A stretch of 64,000 nucleotides of DNA from Chloroflexi bacterium UBA5189 (GCA_002413045.1 DHWF01000026.1:115511-179510), one strand, 5' to 3'; counted from the stretch's first letter, positions 24,082 through 33,254 are shown. A program made the numbers and translations. The notes: generated from the sequence alone by a model not told the origin.

Positions 24082-25751
24082 CTCGCTCCTTCCCCGGAGA
24101 TCACGGTGGTGAAGTGTCGCTCATCGCGGCGTCGAAGCTCGGCGCCGCGCTTCCAGATCGCGTACTCGAGCGAGTCGCCGAGCGCGATCGCCGAGGCCGC
24201 GATGATGTTCGTATCGGAGCCCATCGTCGACCATTCGAGGGCGCCATCGGTCGATTCGATCGTCACCCGGGTCTTCGCGGCGGTTGCCGATCCCGAATCG
24301 ATGATCCGGACCTTGTAGTCGTACAGGTGGACGCTGTCGAGGACCGGGTAGAACGCGCGGAGGGCCTTGCGGAGCGCCGCGTCGAGCGCGTTGACCGGCC
24401 CGTTGCCCTCGGCGGCGGTGTGGAGGAGCTCGCCGTCGACCTCGACCTTGACGGTCGCCTCCGCCCGCAGCTCGGCGCCGGCGCGCTGCTCGACGAGGCA
24501 GGTGTAGTCGACGAGGCGGAACGGCGGCGCATAGCCGGCCTGGTGGCGCCGGATCAGCAGCTCGAACGATGCCTCGGCGCCCTCGAACGAGAGGCCCTCG
24601 CTCTCGAGCTGCTTGATCAGGTTCGAGAGCACCCCGGGCTCGACCACGCCGTCGAGCTGGAGGCCGAGCTGGCGCGCCCGAATCGACGTGTTGGCCCTGC
24701 CGCCGAGCTCGGACACGACGAGCCGGCCCGCGTTCCCGACCGCGGTCGGGTCGATGTGCTGGTAGCTCCGCTCCACCTTCGCGACGGCCGCGCCGTGCAC
24801 GCCGCCCTTGTGCGCGAAGGCCGACCGCCCCACGTACGGCTGGTAATCGTTCGGCGCCTGGTTCGCGATCTCGGCGACCGCGCGCGAGAGATCCGTCAGC
24901 GCGGTGAGATCGCCGCCGCCGAGCGGCCGCAGCTCGAGGCTGGTCTTGAGCGCGAGGCCGGCGAGCACGCTGACCATGTTCGCGTTGCCGGTCCGCTCGC
25001 CGTAGCCGTTGATCGTCGCCTGGACGTGGCGGATGCCCGCCTGCACGGCTGCGAGCGAGTTCGCCACGGCGAGCTCCGCGTCGTTGTGGGTGTGGATGCC
25101 GAAGGTCAGCGCGGCGGCCGGCGCGTCGCCAGCGACCGGGGCGAGGTCCGCGCGGGTCGCGGCGAGGATCTCGAGCAGCTCGCTGGTCAACGTGCCGCCG
25201 TTCGTGTCGCACAGGACGAGCGTCCGGGCGCCGCCGTCGACCGCCGCGCGCAGGGTCCGGAGCGCGTACGCGGGATTCGCCTTGTAGCCGTCGAAGAAAT
25301 GCTCGGCGTCGTAGATCAGCTCGCGGCCGTCGTCGACGATCAGCCGGACGCTCTCGGCGATCATCGCCAGGTTCTCGTCGAGCGTCGCGCCGAGGACCTC
25401 GGTCACGTGGAGCTCCCAGCTCTTGCCGAAGATCGTCACGACGGGCGTCTCGGCCCGGAGGAGCTCGGTGAGGTTTGGGTCGTCCTTGGCCGCATTCGAA
25501 CGATGCCGTGTCGAGCCGAATGCGGCGAGCCTGGCGGTCGCCCATCGCAGGTTCTTCGCGGCCTTGAAGAACTCGACGTCCTTCGGGTTCGAGCCGGGCC
25601 AGCCGCCCTCGACGTAGGGCATGCCGTATTCGTCCAGGAGGCGGGCGACGCGCAGCTTGTCCGCCAGCGACAGCGTGATGTTCTCGCCCTGCGTGCCGTC
25701 GCGGAGCGTCGTGTCGTACATGACGACCGGATCCGTCACGACCGCGCTCAC
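24078..25751 (-). CDS. cimA: (R)-citramalate synthase
   Basis: Condenses acetyl-CoA and pyruvate to (R)-citramalate, the entry to isoleucine without threonine. The 557 residues have the HMGL-like barrel (YDTTLRDGTQGENITLS, metal HxH in FGIHTHNDAELAVANS, NGYGERTGNANM) and a C-terminal regulatory domain (AEGNGPVNALDAALRKAL, SDTNIIAASAIALGDSLEY). The TLRDGTQGE start and the AHKGGVH segment separate it from LeuA, which is also present next door. GTG at 25751 shares GTGA with the leuB stop. Its products can be processed by leuCD and leuB in this window, as in known citramalate pathways. Confidence 0.9.
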   Translation of the reverse strand: MSAVVTDPVVMYDTTLRDGTQGENITLSLADKLRVARLLDEYGMPYVEGGWPGSNPKDVEFFKAAKNLRWATARLAAFGSTRHRSNAAKDDPNLTELLRAETPVVTIFGKSWELHVTEVLGATLDENLAMIAESVRLIVDDGRELIYDAEHFFDGYKANPAYALRTLRAAVDGGARTLVLCDTNGGTLTSELLEILAATRADLAPVAGDAPAAALTFGIHTHNDAELAVANSLAAVQAGIRHVQATINGYGERTGNANMVSVLAGLALKTSLELRPLGGGDLTALTDLSRAVAEIANQAPNDYQPYVGRSAFAHKGGVHGAAVAKVERSYQHIDPTAVGNAGRLVVSELGGRANTSIRARQLGLQLDGVVEPGVLSNLIKQLESEGLSFEGAEASFELLIRRHQAGYAPPFRLVDYTCLVEQRAGAELRAEATVKVEVDGELLHTAAEGNGPVNALDAALRKALRAFYPVLDSVHLYDYKVRIIDSGSATAAKTRVTIESTDGALEWSTMGSDTNIIAASAIALGDSLEYAIWKRGAELRRRDERHFTTVISGEGAR

Positions 25752-26875
25752 GTCGCGGCCGCCACGCTGACGCCGAGCCGCTCGATGATCGCGACGGTCA
25801 TCGCCCGCGTCCCGACCACGGTCAGGCCGGTCCGATCGCCATCCGACGGGACCAGGTCGGCCGTCCGGTAGCCGTCGTCGATCGCCGCGGCCACCGCCGC
25901 CTCGACGGATACGGCCGCCGCATCCAGCCCGAGCGACCAGCGCAGGAGCATGGCTGCCGACAGGATCGTGCCCGCCGGATTGGCGAGATCGCGGCCGGCG
26001 ATGTCCGGCGCCGAGCCATGGATCGGCTCGTACAGGCCGAACCGGCCGTGCTCGGTCCGGCGGTCCCCGACGGACGCCGACGGGAGCATCCCGAGGCTGC
26101 CGGCCAGCACCGCCGCCTCGTCCGAGAGGATGTCGCCGAACAGGTTCTCGGTGACCAGGACGTCGAACGACGACGGGCGCCGAACGAGCAGCATCGCGCA
26201 CGAATCGACGAGCTGGTGGTTGACCTCGACGCCGGGGTATTCCGGCCGGACCTCTTCGACGACCTTGCGCCACAGCCGCGACGTCGCGAGGACGTTCGCC
26301 TTGTCGACGCTGGTGAGCCTCCCCCGCCGGCCCCGCGCGAGCTCGAACGCGAGGCGAACCACCCGCCGGATCTCGCCCTCCGTGTACCAGAGCGTGTCGA
26401 TGCCGACGCGGCCCTCGGGCGTATCGCGCTGCTCCGACGGCCGGCCGAAGTACAGCCCCGAGGTGAGCTCTCGCACGATCAGCAGGTCGACGCCCTCGAG
26501 CACCTCGGGGCGAACCGGCGAGGACGGCACGAGCGCCGGAAGGATCGTCACCGGCCGCAGGTTGGCGAAGAGCTCGAGCCCGCCGCGGAGCGCGAACAGC
26601 GCCTGCTCCGGCCGGACCATGGCGTCCGGATCGTCCCAGCGCGGCCCACCGACCGCGCCGAGCAGCACCGCATCGCAGGTCGCGACCGCGTCCAGGTCGT
26701 CGGTTCGGAGCGCCGAGCCGTAGGCATCGATCGCCGCCCCGCCGGCCACGACGTCGAGCCAGTCGATCGCGAACCCGTCGCGCGCCGCAACCGCGTCGAG
26801 CACGGCCCGCGCGCCCGCAACCACCTCCGGTCCGACCCCGTCGCCCCCGATCGAGGCGATCCGATAGGTCGTCAA
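25748..26875 (-). CDS. leuB: 3-isopropylmalate dehydrogenase
   Basis: Oxidatively decarboxylates 3-isopropylmalate (leucine) and probably beta-methylmalate from the CimA route (isoleucine), using NAD. 375 residues with GGDGVGPEVV, the nucleotide/substrate loop LLGAVGGPRWD, RELTSGLYFGRP, the catalytic Lys/Asp region SVDKANVL, LVDSCAMLLV, LFGDILSDEAA and the NAD site PIHGSAPDIAG. Start is TTG at 26875, which shares TTGA with the leuA stop (4-base overlap), a layout that fits the conserved N-terminus. Slightly longer than the usual 350-365 residues. Confidence 0.93.
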   Translation of the reverse strand: MTTYRIASIGGDGVGPEVVAGARAVLDAVAARDGFAIDWLDVVAGGAAIDAYGSALRTDDLDAVATCDAVLLGAVGGPRWDDPDAMVRPEQALFALRGGLELFANLRPVTILPALVPSSPVRPEVLEGVDLLIVRELTSGLYFGRPSEQRDTPEGRVGIDTLWYTEGEIRRVVRLAFELARGRRGRLTSVDKANVLATSRLWRKVVEEVRPEYPGVEVNHQLVDSCAMLLVRRPSSFDVLVTENLFGDILSDEAAVLAGSLGMLPSASVGDRRTEHGRFGLYEPIHGSAPDIAGRDLANPAGTILSAAMLLRWSLGLDAAAVSVEAAVAAAIDDGYRTADLVPSDGDRTGLTVVGTRAMTVAIIERLGVSVAAAT

Positions 26876-28515
26876 GGCAGCTCGGCCGTTCGCGTGGCCA
26901 CGAATGCGGAGGCCGCGGAGCCGGTGGCCCCGTGGAGCTTGTTGACCGCGACGAGGTATGCCTCGATCGAGGCCTCGATGATGTTCGTGCTCAACCCGTG
27001 GCCGGACACGATCAGCGCACCCGGCCCGGCGTCGTTGGAGCGGCGGCACCGAACCAGCACTCGGCCCTGCGCATCCTCGCCACCGGAGACCGCCTTGATC
27101 TCGTAGGTCTGGAGCACCGGGTGCCAGCCGAACACCGGCTCGACCGCGGCGTCCACCGCCTCGAACAGCGCATCGACCGGCCCGTTGCCGATCGCCGCCT
27201 TCGCGTGGTCCTCGCCGCCCACGGTGAGTGCGACCATCCCGGTCGCCTTGCCCCCGTGCGACGAGGTCACGTTCCAGCCTTCGAGCCGGACAGCTTGCGG
27301 GACCTCGGACACTCGCTGCTCGACGAGCGCGATCAGGTCGTCGTCGGTGACGTCCTTCTTCTCGTCGGCGAGGTCCATCGCCTGCCGGTAGACCGCGTCG
27401 AGCGCGTCGCCCTCGAGCGTGTAGCCCAGGTCGGCGAGCTTGTTCGCGAGGCCGCGCCGGCCGGAGAGCTTGCCGATCGTGATCGACGAGCCGGTCAGTC
27501 CCACCGACTGCGGGGTCATGATCTCGTAGGTCAGCGGGTTCTTGATCACGCCGTCCTGGTGGATGCCCGACTCGTGGGCGAACGCGTTGCCGCCGACGAC
27601 GGCCTTGTTTGGCTGGATGGCGAATCCGGTCAGGTAGCTGACCAGGCGCGAGGCCGCGGTCAGGTGCTCGGTCTGGACGCCGCTCGCGAGATCGGGGAAC
27701 TGCGTCGGGCGCGTGCGGAGGGCCATCACGACCTCCTCGAGCGAAGCGTTGCCGGCGCGCTCGCCAAGGCCGTTGATCGTGACCTCGACCTGGCGCGCGC
27801 CGGCCTGCACGGCGGCGAGCGTGTTCGCGGTCGCCAGTCCGAGGTCGTTGTGGCAGTGGACCGAGATCGTGGCCTGGCTCCCCAGGAGCGCCACCGCCCG
27901 ACCTACGAGCGCGGCGAACTCCGACGGGATCGCGTATCCGACCGTGTCCGGGATGTTGATCGTCGACGCGCCGGCCTCGACGACGGCCTCGTAGACCTTG
28001 AGCAGGAACTCCGGATCCGTGCGCGACGCGTCCTCGGCGCTGAACTCGATCTCGACATCGCGCCCGAGCTGCTGGCGGCCATAGGCGACCCAGCGGACCG
28101 CCTCAGCGAGTGCCGTCTCGCGATCGATCCGGAGCTTGTGCTTGAGGTGGATGTCGCTGGTCGCGATGAACACGTGGAGATGCGGCCGCTCGGCGACCTT
28201 GATCGCCTCGATGGCGCGCTGCGGGTCGCCGTCGCGGCAGCGCGCGAGCGCGGCGACCGCGATCCCGCCCTTCGTCTCGCGGGCGATCCGGTTGACGGCC
28301 TCGAAGTCGCCGTTCGAGGCGGCCGGGAAGCCGGCCTCGATCACGTCCACCTTCAGGCGCATCAGCTGGCGGGCGACCTCGAGCTTCTCGGCCGCGGTGA
28401 GACCGGCGCCGGGCGCCTGCTCGCCGTCGCGGAGGGTCGTGTCGAAGACGCGAACGCGGTCCGTCGGGGCGAGCGGCCCGGCGGGCTTCGAACGGGCGCG
28501 TGGCGCTCGGGCCAT
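26872..28515 (-). CDS. leuA: 2-isopropylmalate synthase
   Basis: First committed step of leucine synthesis: acetyl-CoA plus 2-ketoisovalerate. 547 residues. The catalytic barrel begins [18 protein letters not shown], with metal HxH in [15 protein letters not shown] and the [14 protein letters not shown] motif. The subdomain [13 protein letters not shown] is followed by the LeuA regulatory domain for leucine inhibition ([36 protein letters not shown]). ATG at 28515 shares one base with the ilvC stop (TGATG). Transcribed after ilvC and before leuB. Confidence 0.94.
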   Translation of the reverse strand: MARAPRARSKPAGPLAPTDRVRVFDTTLRDGEQAPGAGLTAAEKLEVARQLMRLKVDVIEAGFPAASNGDFEAVNRIARETKGGIAVAALARCRDGDPQRAIEAIKVAERPHLHVFIATSDIHLKHKLRIDRETALAEAVRWVAYGRQQLGRDVEIEFSAEDASRTDPEFLLKVYEAVVEAGASTINIPDTVGYAIPSEFAALVGRAVALLGSQATISVHCHNDLGLATANTLAAVQAGARQVEVTINGLGERAGNASLEEVVMALRTRPTQFPDLASGVQTEHLTAASRLVSYLTGFAIQPNKAVVGGNAFAHESGIHQDGVIKNPLTYEIMTPQSVGLTGSSITIGKLSGRRGLANKLADLGYTLEGDALDAVYRQAMDLADEKKDVTDDDLIALVEQRVSEVPQAVRLEGWNVTSSHGGKATGMVALTVGGEDHAKAAIGNGPVDALFEAVDAAVEPVFGWHPVLQTYEIKAVSGGEDAQGRVLVRCRRSNDAGPGALIVSGHGLSTNIIEASIEAYLVAVNKLHGATGSAASAFVATRTAELP

Positions 28516-29624
28516 CAGGCGTCGAAGGTCCGATCGGAGCTTGGTTGCGTGCGAGTCGCCGGCTGGCCGTCGCCGGAGGATGCAGCGGCGGCACCGCTGA
28601 CCATCGCCTGCGCCTCGCCCGCCTTGATCACCACCGGATCCAGGAACTGCATCTGCGCCCGCAGCTCCGCGCCGACCTGTTCGATCTGGTGATTGCGGTC
28701 GCGTTCGCGCAGCTCGCGGAACTCGGCGCCGCCGGCCTCCTGCACGGCGATCCATCGATTGGCGAAGGCCCCGGTCTGGATGTCGCCGAGAACGTCCTTC
28801 ATCGTCGCCTTCACGCCCTCGACGATGCGCGGCCCGGACACGTAGTCCCCGAACTCGGCGGTGTCGCTGACGCTGAAGCGCATGAAGTTGAGCCCGCCGC
28901 GATACATCAGGTCCACGATCAGCTTGAGCTCGTGCATCGTCTCGAAGTAGGCGAGCTCCGGTTGGTAGCCGGCCTCGACCAGCGTCTCGAACGCCGCCTT
29001 GATGAGCGCCGACACGCCGCCGCAGAGCAGCGCCTGCTCCCCGAACAGGTCGGTCTCGGTCTCCTCCTTGAAGGTCGTCTCGAGGACGCCGGCGCGCGTC
29101 GCGCCGATGGCGCGGGCGTAGGCGAGGGTCCGCGCTCGCGCAGTGCCAGTGCTGTCCTGCTCGACCGCGAAGAGCGCGGGCACACCGCCACCGGCCGAGT
29201 ACACGCTGCGAAGCAGGTGGCCGGGGCCCTTCGGCGCGACCATCCCCACGTCGATGCCCGGCCCCGGGCTGATCCGCCCGAACCGGATGTTGAAGCCGTG
29301 GGCGAACATCAGGAGCGTGCCCGGCTGCATGTTGGGCGCGATCTCGGCGTCGTACACCGCCTTCTGGGCCGTGTCCGGCACCAGGATCATCACGACGTCC
29401 GCCGTGCGAACCGCCTCTGCCACCGTTTCGACACGAAAATGGGCCGCCTCGGCGAGCGCGCGGCTCTTGGAACCCTCGGCGAGCCCGACGACCACGTCGA
29501 CGCCGGAGTCCCGGAGATTGAGCGCGTGGGCGTGCCCCTGGCTGCCGTACCCGATCACGGCGACGAACTGCCCCGCGAGCGCCGCAGGGTCAACATCAGC
29601 GTCGTAGTACATGCGTGCGGTCAC
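28515..29624 (-). CDS. ilvC: Ketol-acid reductoisomerase (class I)
   Basis: Isomerises and reduces 2-acetolactate or 2-aceto-2-hydroxybutyrate with NADPH. 369 residues: Rossmann motif [34 protein letters not shown], and the knotted C-terminal domain with the metal Asp/Glu sites ([31 protein letters not shown]). Single knotted domain, so class I. About 30 extra disordered residues at the C-terminus. GTG at 29624 gives a start close to the usual YYDADVD. It follows ilvN by 16 bases. Confidence 0.95.
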   Translation of the reverse strand: MTARMYYDADVDPAALAGQFVAVIGYGSQGHAHALNLRDSGVDVVVGLAEGSKSRALAEAAHFRVETVAEAVRTADVVMILVPDTAQKAVYDAEIAPNMQPGTLLMFAHGFNIRFGRISPGPGIDVGMVAPKGPGHLLRSVYSAGGGVPALFAVEQDSTGTARARTLAYARAIGATRAGVLETTFKEETETDLFGEQALLCGGVSALIKAAFETLVEAGYQPELAYFETMHELKLIVDLMYRGGLNFMRFSVSDTAEFGDYVSGPRIVEGVKATMKDVLGDIQTGAFANRWIAVQEAGGAEFRELRERDRNHQIEQVGAELRAQMQFLDPVVIKAGEAQAMVSGAAAASSGDGQPATRTQPSSDRTFDA

Positions 29625-29640
29625 CTGGCGACTCCCGTGC

Positions 29641-30219
29641 TCATCGCTTCACTGCCTCCTCGATGGATCCGGCGCCGCGCGCCATGACGACGGCCCCGGT
29701 TCGGACCAGCTCCTTGACCCCGAAGCCGCGGACGATCGCGATGAACGCGTCGACCTCGGCCTCGCTGCCGCTCACCTCGGCGATGACCGCCTCGGTCGCG
29801 ACGTCCAGCACGCGCCCGCGCGCCAGCTCGATCACCTTCAGCACCTCGCCGCGGTTCGCGTCCGTCACCCGCAGCTTGATCAATGCGAGCTCGTGCTCCA
29901 CGGTCGGCTCGGCGGTGACGTCCTGGACCTTCAGCACGTCGATCAGCCGGTACAGCTGCTTCGCGGCCTGCTCGACCGCGATGTCGTCGCCGTGAAGGCT
30001 GATGGTCATCCGCGACAGGCCCGGGCGGTCCGTGCGGCTGACCGCGAGCGAGTCGATGTTGAAGTTGCGGGCGCGCATGAGGCTCGAGACCCGGTTCAGG
30101 ACGCCGGGCTTGTCGACCACGATCGCGACGAGCCGGTGGAGGCGAGACTGGCCGCCGCCCGGGAGCGCCCGCGGCGGCGGCGCGGTGTGGGCAGGCTGCG
30201 CGGGCTGCTCGACGGTCAT
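29641..30219 (-). CDS. ilvN: Acetolactate synthase small (regulatory) subunit
   Basis: 192 residues. ACT domain about 28-100 ([25 protein letters not shown], then [20 protein letters not shown]), followed by the IlvN/IlvH C-terminal domain ([38 protein letters not shown]). It binds valine and activates and feedback-inhibits the large subunit. ATG shares ATGA with the ilvB stop, as often seen for this pair, giving coupled translation. The first 25 residues are Pro-rich and not conserved. The symbol ilvH would be equally acceptable. Confidence 0.94.
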   Translation of the reverse strand: MTVEQPAQPAHTAPPPRALPGGGQSRLHRLVAIVVDKPGVLNRVSSLMRARNFNIDSLAVSRTDRPGLSRMTISLHGDDIAVEQAAKQLYRLIDVLKVQDVTAEPTVEHELALIKLRVTDANRGEVLKVIELARGRVLDVATEAVIAEVSGSEAEVDAFIAIVRGFGVKELVRTGAVVMARGAGSIEEAVKR

Positions 30220-32081
30220 TCGGCGGTCCCCCACTCCTCGATCAGGTCGGACAGGCCCTTGCCCGCCGGCATCATCGGGAAGACGTTCTGCTCGCCGGCG
30301 ATCTCGAACCAGATGAGGGCCGGCCCTTTGACGCCCTGTGCGAACCGGATCGCTTCGTCGACTGCGGCCGGCGTCGACGCCTTCATCGACGGGATGCCGT
30401 AGGCCTCGGCGAGCTTCAGGTAGTCCGGGCCCATCAGGTGGGCCGAGTGGAAGTTGCCCGCGTAGATGATCTCCTGCCACTGCCGGATCATCCCGAGCTT
30501 CTTGTTGTCGAAGAGCGCGATCTTCACCGGGATCTCGTCCTGGACGAGCGTCATCAGCTCCTGCGACGTCATCTGGAAGCCGCCGTCGCCGACGATCGCC
30601 CAGACCTCGCGATCCGGGACACCGAGCGCGGCGCCCATCGCCGCCGGGACCGCGTAGCCCATGGTCCCGAGGCCGCCCGAGGACAGATGCGTGTTCGGGT
30701 GGCGGAAGCCCGCGTAGCGGGCGAGCCACATCTGGTTCTGGCCGACATCGCCGACGTAGATGCCCTCGTGTTCCGTCAGCTCGCCGATCCGCTCGACGAC
30801 ATAGTCAGCGGAAAGCTGGCCGTCGCGCCACGCCCCGGAGCCGTGCCACGAGCTGGCTTCCGATTCGCGCTTCCAGCCCGCCAGCTGCTCCAGGTATGGC
30901 GCGCGCTGCTCGGCGGAGACGGCCTCGACCATCGGGGTGAGGGTTGCCAGCACACGCTTCGCATCGCCCACGATCGGCACCTCGACGGCGACGTTCTTGC
31001 CGATCTCGGCCGGGTCGATGTCGACGTGGACGATTCGCGCGTACGGCGCGTACGTGCGCACGTTGCCGGTAACCCGGTCGTCGAAGCGCATCCCGATCGC
31101 GAACAGGAGATCCGCCGACTGGATCGCTCGGTTGACGTGCTTCCAGCCGTGCATGCCCATGAACCCGTAGGCGAGGGGATGCCGCTCGTCCAGCGCGCCG
31201 ATGCCCAGGAGGGTCCACGCGACCGGCGCGTTGAGCTTCTCGGCGAACGCGAGGAGCTCCGCCTCGGCGCCGGCATGGAGGATCCCGTGGCCGGCGAGGA
31301 TCACGGGTCGCTCTGCCGCCGCGATCTCGGCGGCGGCGAGCTTGAGCTGCTTGTAGTTGCCGTCCATCGTGGGGCGGAAGCCCGGCAGTCCCGCCACGAC
31401 CTCCTCGGCCGACGGGTGCTCGGCGGAGGTTTCCTGCTGGAGCGCGTCCTTCGTGATGTCGACGTGGACCGGCCCGGGCCGGCCGCTGCGGGCGATGTGG
31501 AATGCCTCGGCGATCACGCGGGGCAGCTCGTTGGCGTCGCGGACGAGGTAGTTGTGCTTCGTCATCGGCAGGGTGATGCCGTTGATGTCGATCTCCTGGA
31601 ACGCGTCCTTCCCGATGAGGGCGGAGGGAACGTTGCCGGTGATCGCGACCATCGGGATCGAGTCGAGCATTGCCGTGCCGATCCCGGTGACGAGGTTCGT
31701 GGCGCCCGGGCCGGAGGTGCCCATGCACACGCCGACCTTGCCGGTCGCCCGGGCGTAGCCGTCGGCGGCGTGGGCGCCACCCTGCTCGTGGCGAACGAGC
31801 ACGTGCCGCAGCTGCGGGTAGTCGCCCAGGATGTCGTAGAGCGGCAGGATCACGCCGCCCGGGTAGCTGAACATGACGTCGACGCCCTGGCGGAGGAGCG
31901 CCTCGCACAGCACGTCCGCCCCGATCCGTGGGCGCGCTCCGCGCTCGCCGGTGGGGACCGACGAGGTTGACGAGCCTTCGTGGAGCATCTCGCGCTGCGC
32001 CCGCTCCACCGCTGCGGCGTGTTCGGTCCCGTCCGCCGGCATGTGGCTCCGGCGCGCGCGGTCGCGCTTGGTCAGCGTCAC
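30216..32081 (-). CDS. ilvB: Acetolactate synthase large subunit
   Basis: Condenses pyruvate with pyruvate or 2-ketobutyrate for valine/leucine or isoleucine. 621 residues: catalytic Glu in VRHEQGGAHAADGYARATG, SGPGATNLVTGIGTAMLDS, FAD domain, and the ThDP motif VGDGGFQMTSQEL with DNKKLGMIRQWQE, as in anabolic enzymes. About 50 extra N-terminal residues precede the usual start. GTG at 32081 has GGAGGG 9 bases upstream. The gene is preceded on this strand by a rho-independent terminator (32152-32127) and a Leu/Ile/Val-rich leader ORF, so attenuation by branched-chain amino acids is likely. Confidence 0.95.
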   Translation of the reverse strand: MTLTKRDRARRSHMPADGTEHAAAVERAQREMLHEGSSTSSVPTGERGARPRIGADVLCEALLRQGVDVMFSYPGGVILPLYDILGDYPQLRHVLVRHEQGGAHAADGYARATGKVGVCMGTSGPGATNLVTGIGTAMLDSIPMVAITGNVPSALIGKDAFQEIDINGITLPMTKHNYLVRDANELPRVIAEAFHIARSGRPGPVHVDITKDALQQETSAEHPSAEEVVAGLPGFRPTMDGNYKQLKLAAAEIAAAERPVILAGHGILHAGAEAELLAFAEKLNAPVAWTLLGIGALDERHPLAYGFMGMHGWKHVNRAIQSADLLFAIGMRFDDRVTGNVRTYAPYARIVHVDIDPAEIGKNVAVEVPIVGDAKRVLATLTPMVEAVSAEQRAPYLEQLAGWKRESEASSWHGSGAWRDGQLSADYVVERIGELTEHEGIYVGDVGQNQMWLARYAGFRHPNTHLSSGGLGTMGYAVPAAMGAALGVPDREVWAIVGDGGFQMTSQELMTLVQDEIPVKIALFDNKKLGMIRQWQEIIYAGNFHSAHLMGPDYLKLAEAYGIPSMKASTPAAVDEAIRFAQGVKGPALIWFEIAGEQNVFPMMPAGKGLSDLIEEWGTAE

Positions 32082-32126
32082 GAGCGTTCGCCCTCCGCTT
32101 CGATCACGTCGGCCTCCAGGTCATAC

Positions 32127-32152
32127 AAAAACCCCCGCCTCTTGGCGGGGGT
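32127..32152 (-). terminator. Attenuator terminator before ilvB
   Basis: On the minus strand ACCCCCGCC (32152-32144) pairs perfectly with GGCGGGGGT (32139-32131) over an AAGA loop, and a T run follows (32131-32127). It lies 28 bases after the leader ORF stop and 45 bases before the ilvB start, inside the transcribed leader. The 5' arm (CCCGCC) is complementary to GGCGGG in the leader ORF at 32220-32215, which would form a competing antiterminator. Confidence 0.88.
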
Positions 32153-32179
32153 CCGGTTGGTCGTCAGTGGTGGTGATCG

Positions 32180-32386
32180 CTAGCTGCGATCGTCCTTCCG
32201 CGTCCCTCCGTGCTCCCGCCGAGCGCCGGTAATGAGGAGCACGAGGCTCTCAATCCCGACCAGGATCGAGCGGATAAGGGAGAGGACGGGTACCTCGGGC
32301 TGCTCCACGGGCAGCTGCACGCGGCGGCCGTCGGACGTCACGGCGACGCGGACGGGGCGGCGGTCAGGCTGGTCGAAGAGGCCCAT
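32180..32386 (-). CDS. Putative ilv operon leader peptide (68 codons)
   Basis: ATG at 32386 opens a 68-codon frame ending in TAG at 32182-32180. Codons 34-53 (32287-32228) encode 13 Leu, Ile or Val among 20 residues, with the densest run SLVLLIT at 32245-32225. The ORF then runs through GGCGGG (32220-32215), which can pair with the attenuator stem, and its stop codon lies in the loop of a small hairpin (GATCGC/GCGATC, 32191-32175). That is the layout of ribosome-mediated attenuation: stalling at scarce branched-chain tRNAs would leave GGCGGG free to block the terminator. The first 33 residues are ordinary and hydrophilic, which is long for a leader peptide. It might instead be a small membrane protein, since the Leu/Ile/Val run could span a membrane. 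Confidence 0.65.
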   Translation of the reverse strand: MGLFDQPDRRPVRVAVTSDGRRVQLPVEQPEVPVLSLIRSILVGIESLVLLITGARREHGGTRKDDRS

Positions 32387-32396
32387 TGGTGCGTGC

Positions 32397-32426
32397 AGTC
32401 TACGGGGCCGATGCTTGAATGCGCAA
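32397..32426 (-). promoter_or_regulatory. Promoter of the ilv-leu-cim operon
   Basis: On the minus strand TTGCGC (32426-32421) and TAGACT (32402-32397) are separated by 18 bases, a sigma-70-like arrangement. The -10 element ends 10 bases before the leader ORF ATG, so the mRNA would start only a few bases upstream of it. No Shine-Dalgarno site is visible, consistent with near-leaderless translation. Confidence 0.55.
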
Positions 32427-32510
32427 CCGGTACGGTTCGGTGCCGGCACAAGCGGCGAGTACTGCCGGGCGACGGTGGCCGGAGCGGCGGGGCTGGAGAG
32501 CCGGCGCTGA

Positions 32511-32891
32511 TCAGCCCGCGATCGGCGCAACCACCAGCGTCTGTCCCCGCGGCGATTGGCGACGGGCTCGATACCACGCCAGGTACTCGAGCAGCTCATC
32601 GCGCTCGTCCACCGTGAGGTCCGCGAACAACGCCGCGCCGATCGTGTCCTGCTTCGGCGCCGCGCCGTCGCCAGGGACGGGGTACCCGCTCGCGCGCATC
32701 AGCTCCGCATACGGAACGGCGAGCACCTCGCTGAGCTGGTGGAGGACCGGCGGCGACGGCTTCTTGACCGAGTCCCGCTCGAGCTTGCTGAGGTAGGCCG
32801 CCGAGATGCCCGCCGCGCGCGCGACGTCTGCCGCCGATAGCGCGCGAACCTGCCGAGTCCGCTTCAACAGTGGCCCGATCGCTGGTGCCAT
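32511..32891 (-). CDS. XRE-family transcriptional regulator
   Basis: 126 residues. An N-terminal helix-turn-helix of the XRE/Cro type covers about residues 8-66 (LLKRTRQVRALSAADVARAAGISAAYLSKLERD, KPSPPVLHQLSEVLAVPY). The C-terminal part is a short charged helix (LTVDERDELLEYLAWYRARR), perhaps for dimerisation. No effector domain. Two direct repeats in the AT-rich stretch just upstream (32906-32934) may be its operator, suggesting autoregulation and possibly control of the divergent small membrane genes. It lies upstream of the ilv leader promoter on the same strand, with no clear link to it. Confidence 0.85.
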   Translation of the reverse strand: MAPAIGPLLKRTRQVRALSAADVARAAGISAAYLSKLERDSVKKPSPPVLHQLSEVLAVPYAELMRASGYPVPGDGAAPKQDTIGAALFADLTVDERDELLEYLAWYRARRQSPRGQTLVVAPIAG

Positions 32892-32905
32892 GTCGTCCTC
32901 GTGCT

Positions 32906-32934
32906 CTACAGTTGATATGAATAACTACAGTTGA
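32906..32934. promoter_or_regulatory. Direct-repeat operator candidate between XRE gene and divergent gene
   Basis: CTACAGTTGA occurs at 32906-32915 and 32925-32934, a 19-base period, in a locally AT-rich stretch that stands out in this GC-rich DNA. The second copy runs into TTGACA (32931-32936), a perfect -35 hexamer for plus-strand transcription. A bound regulator could control both directions. Confidence 0.55.
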
Positions 32935-33056
32935 CAATACCACGCGGCGCTGCTCCACTGCAACTGACAGCAGTGGCCGGAGCGCAAGCCGGCGGAGGTC
33001 CATCGACCCCCGCTTCCCCGGATGCCGATCAGGCGATCTGGAGGCAAGCATCGACC

Positions 33057-33254
33057 ATGGATCAGTCGGAATTCACCTGGGAGTCCACGCCGTACACCGA
33101 CGCCGGTCCCTCGCAGTCGGCGGGCCGGCGCAGCCCTTGGGGCGTCGGGGTCGTCGCCGTCCTGCGCGGTATCGCGCTCCTGGTCATCGCCACCCTCGCG
33201 ATCCTCGTCCTGCTTCCCGCAGCCATCGCCGCCCAGGCCGCATTCGCGGTCTGA
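33057..33254 (+). CDS. Small single-span membrane protein (65 aa)
   Basis: ATG at 33057 has GGAGG about 12 bases upstream. The first 30 residues are polar, followed by one long hydrophobic helix (VAVLRGIALLVIATLAILVLLPAAIAAQ) at the C-terminus. No family recognised. It is first of three small membrane-protein genes on this strand (with the YggT-like and GlsB-like genes). All have their own ribosome sites, so it probably belongs to the same stress-type set as the genes at the left end of the window. Confidence 0.68.
   Translation: MDQSEFTWESTPYTDAGPSQSAGRRSPWGVGVVAVLRGIALLVIATLAILVLLPAAIAAQAAFAV

Noticed and set aside
32387..32599. Upstream extension of the ilv leader frame to a 139-codon ORF
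   Set aside because: The extra part overlaps the XRE coding region and the probable promoter and has Arg/Pro-rich low-complexity sequence. ATG at 32386, just after the -10 element, is the better start.
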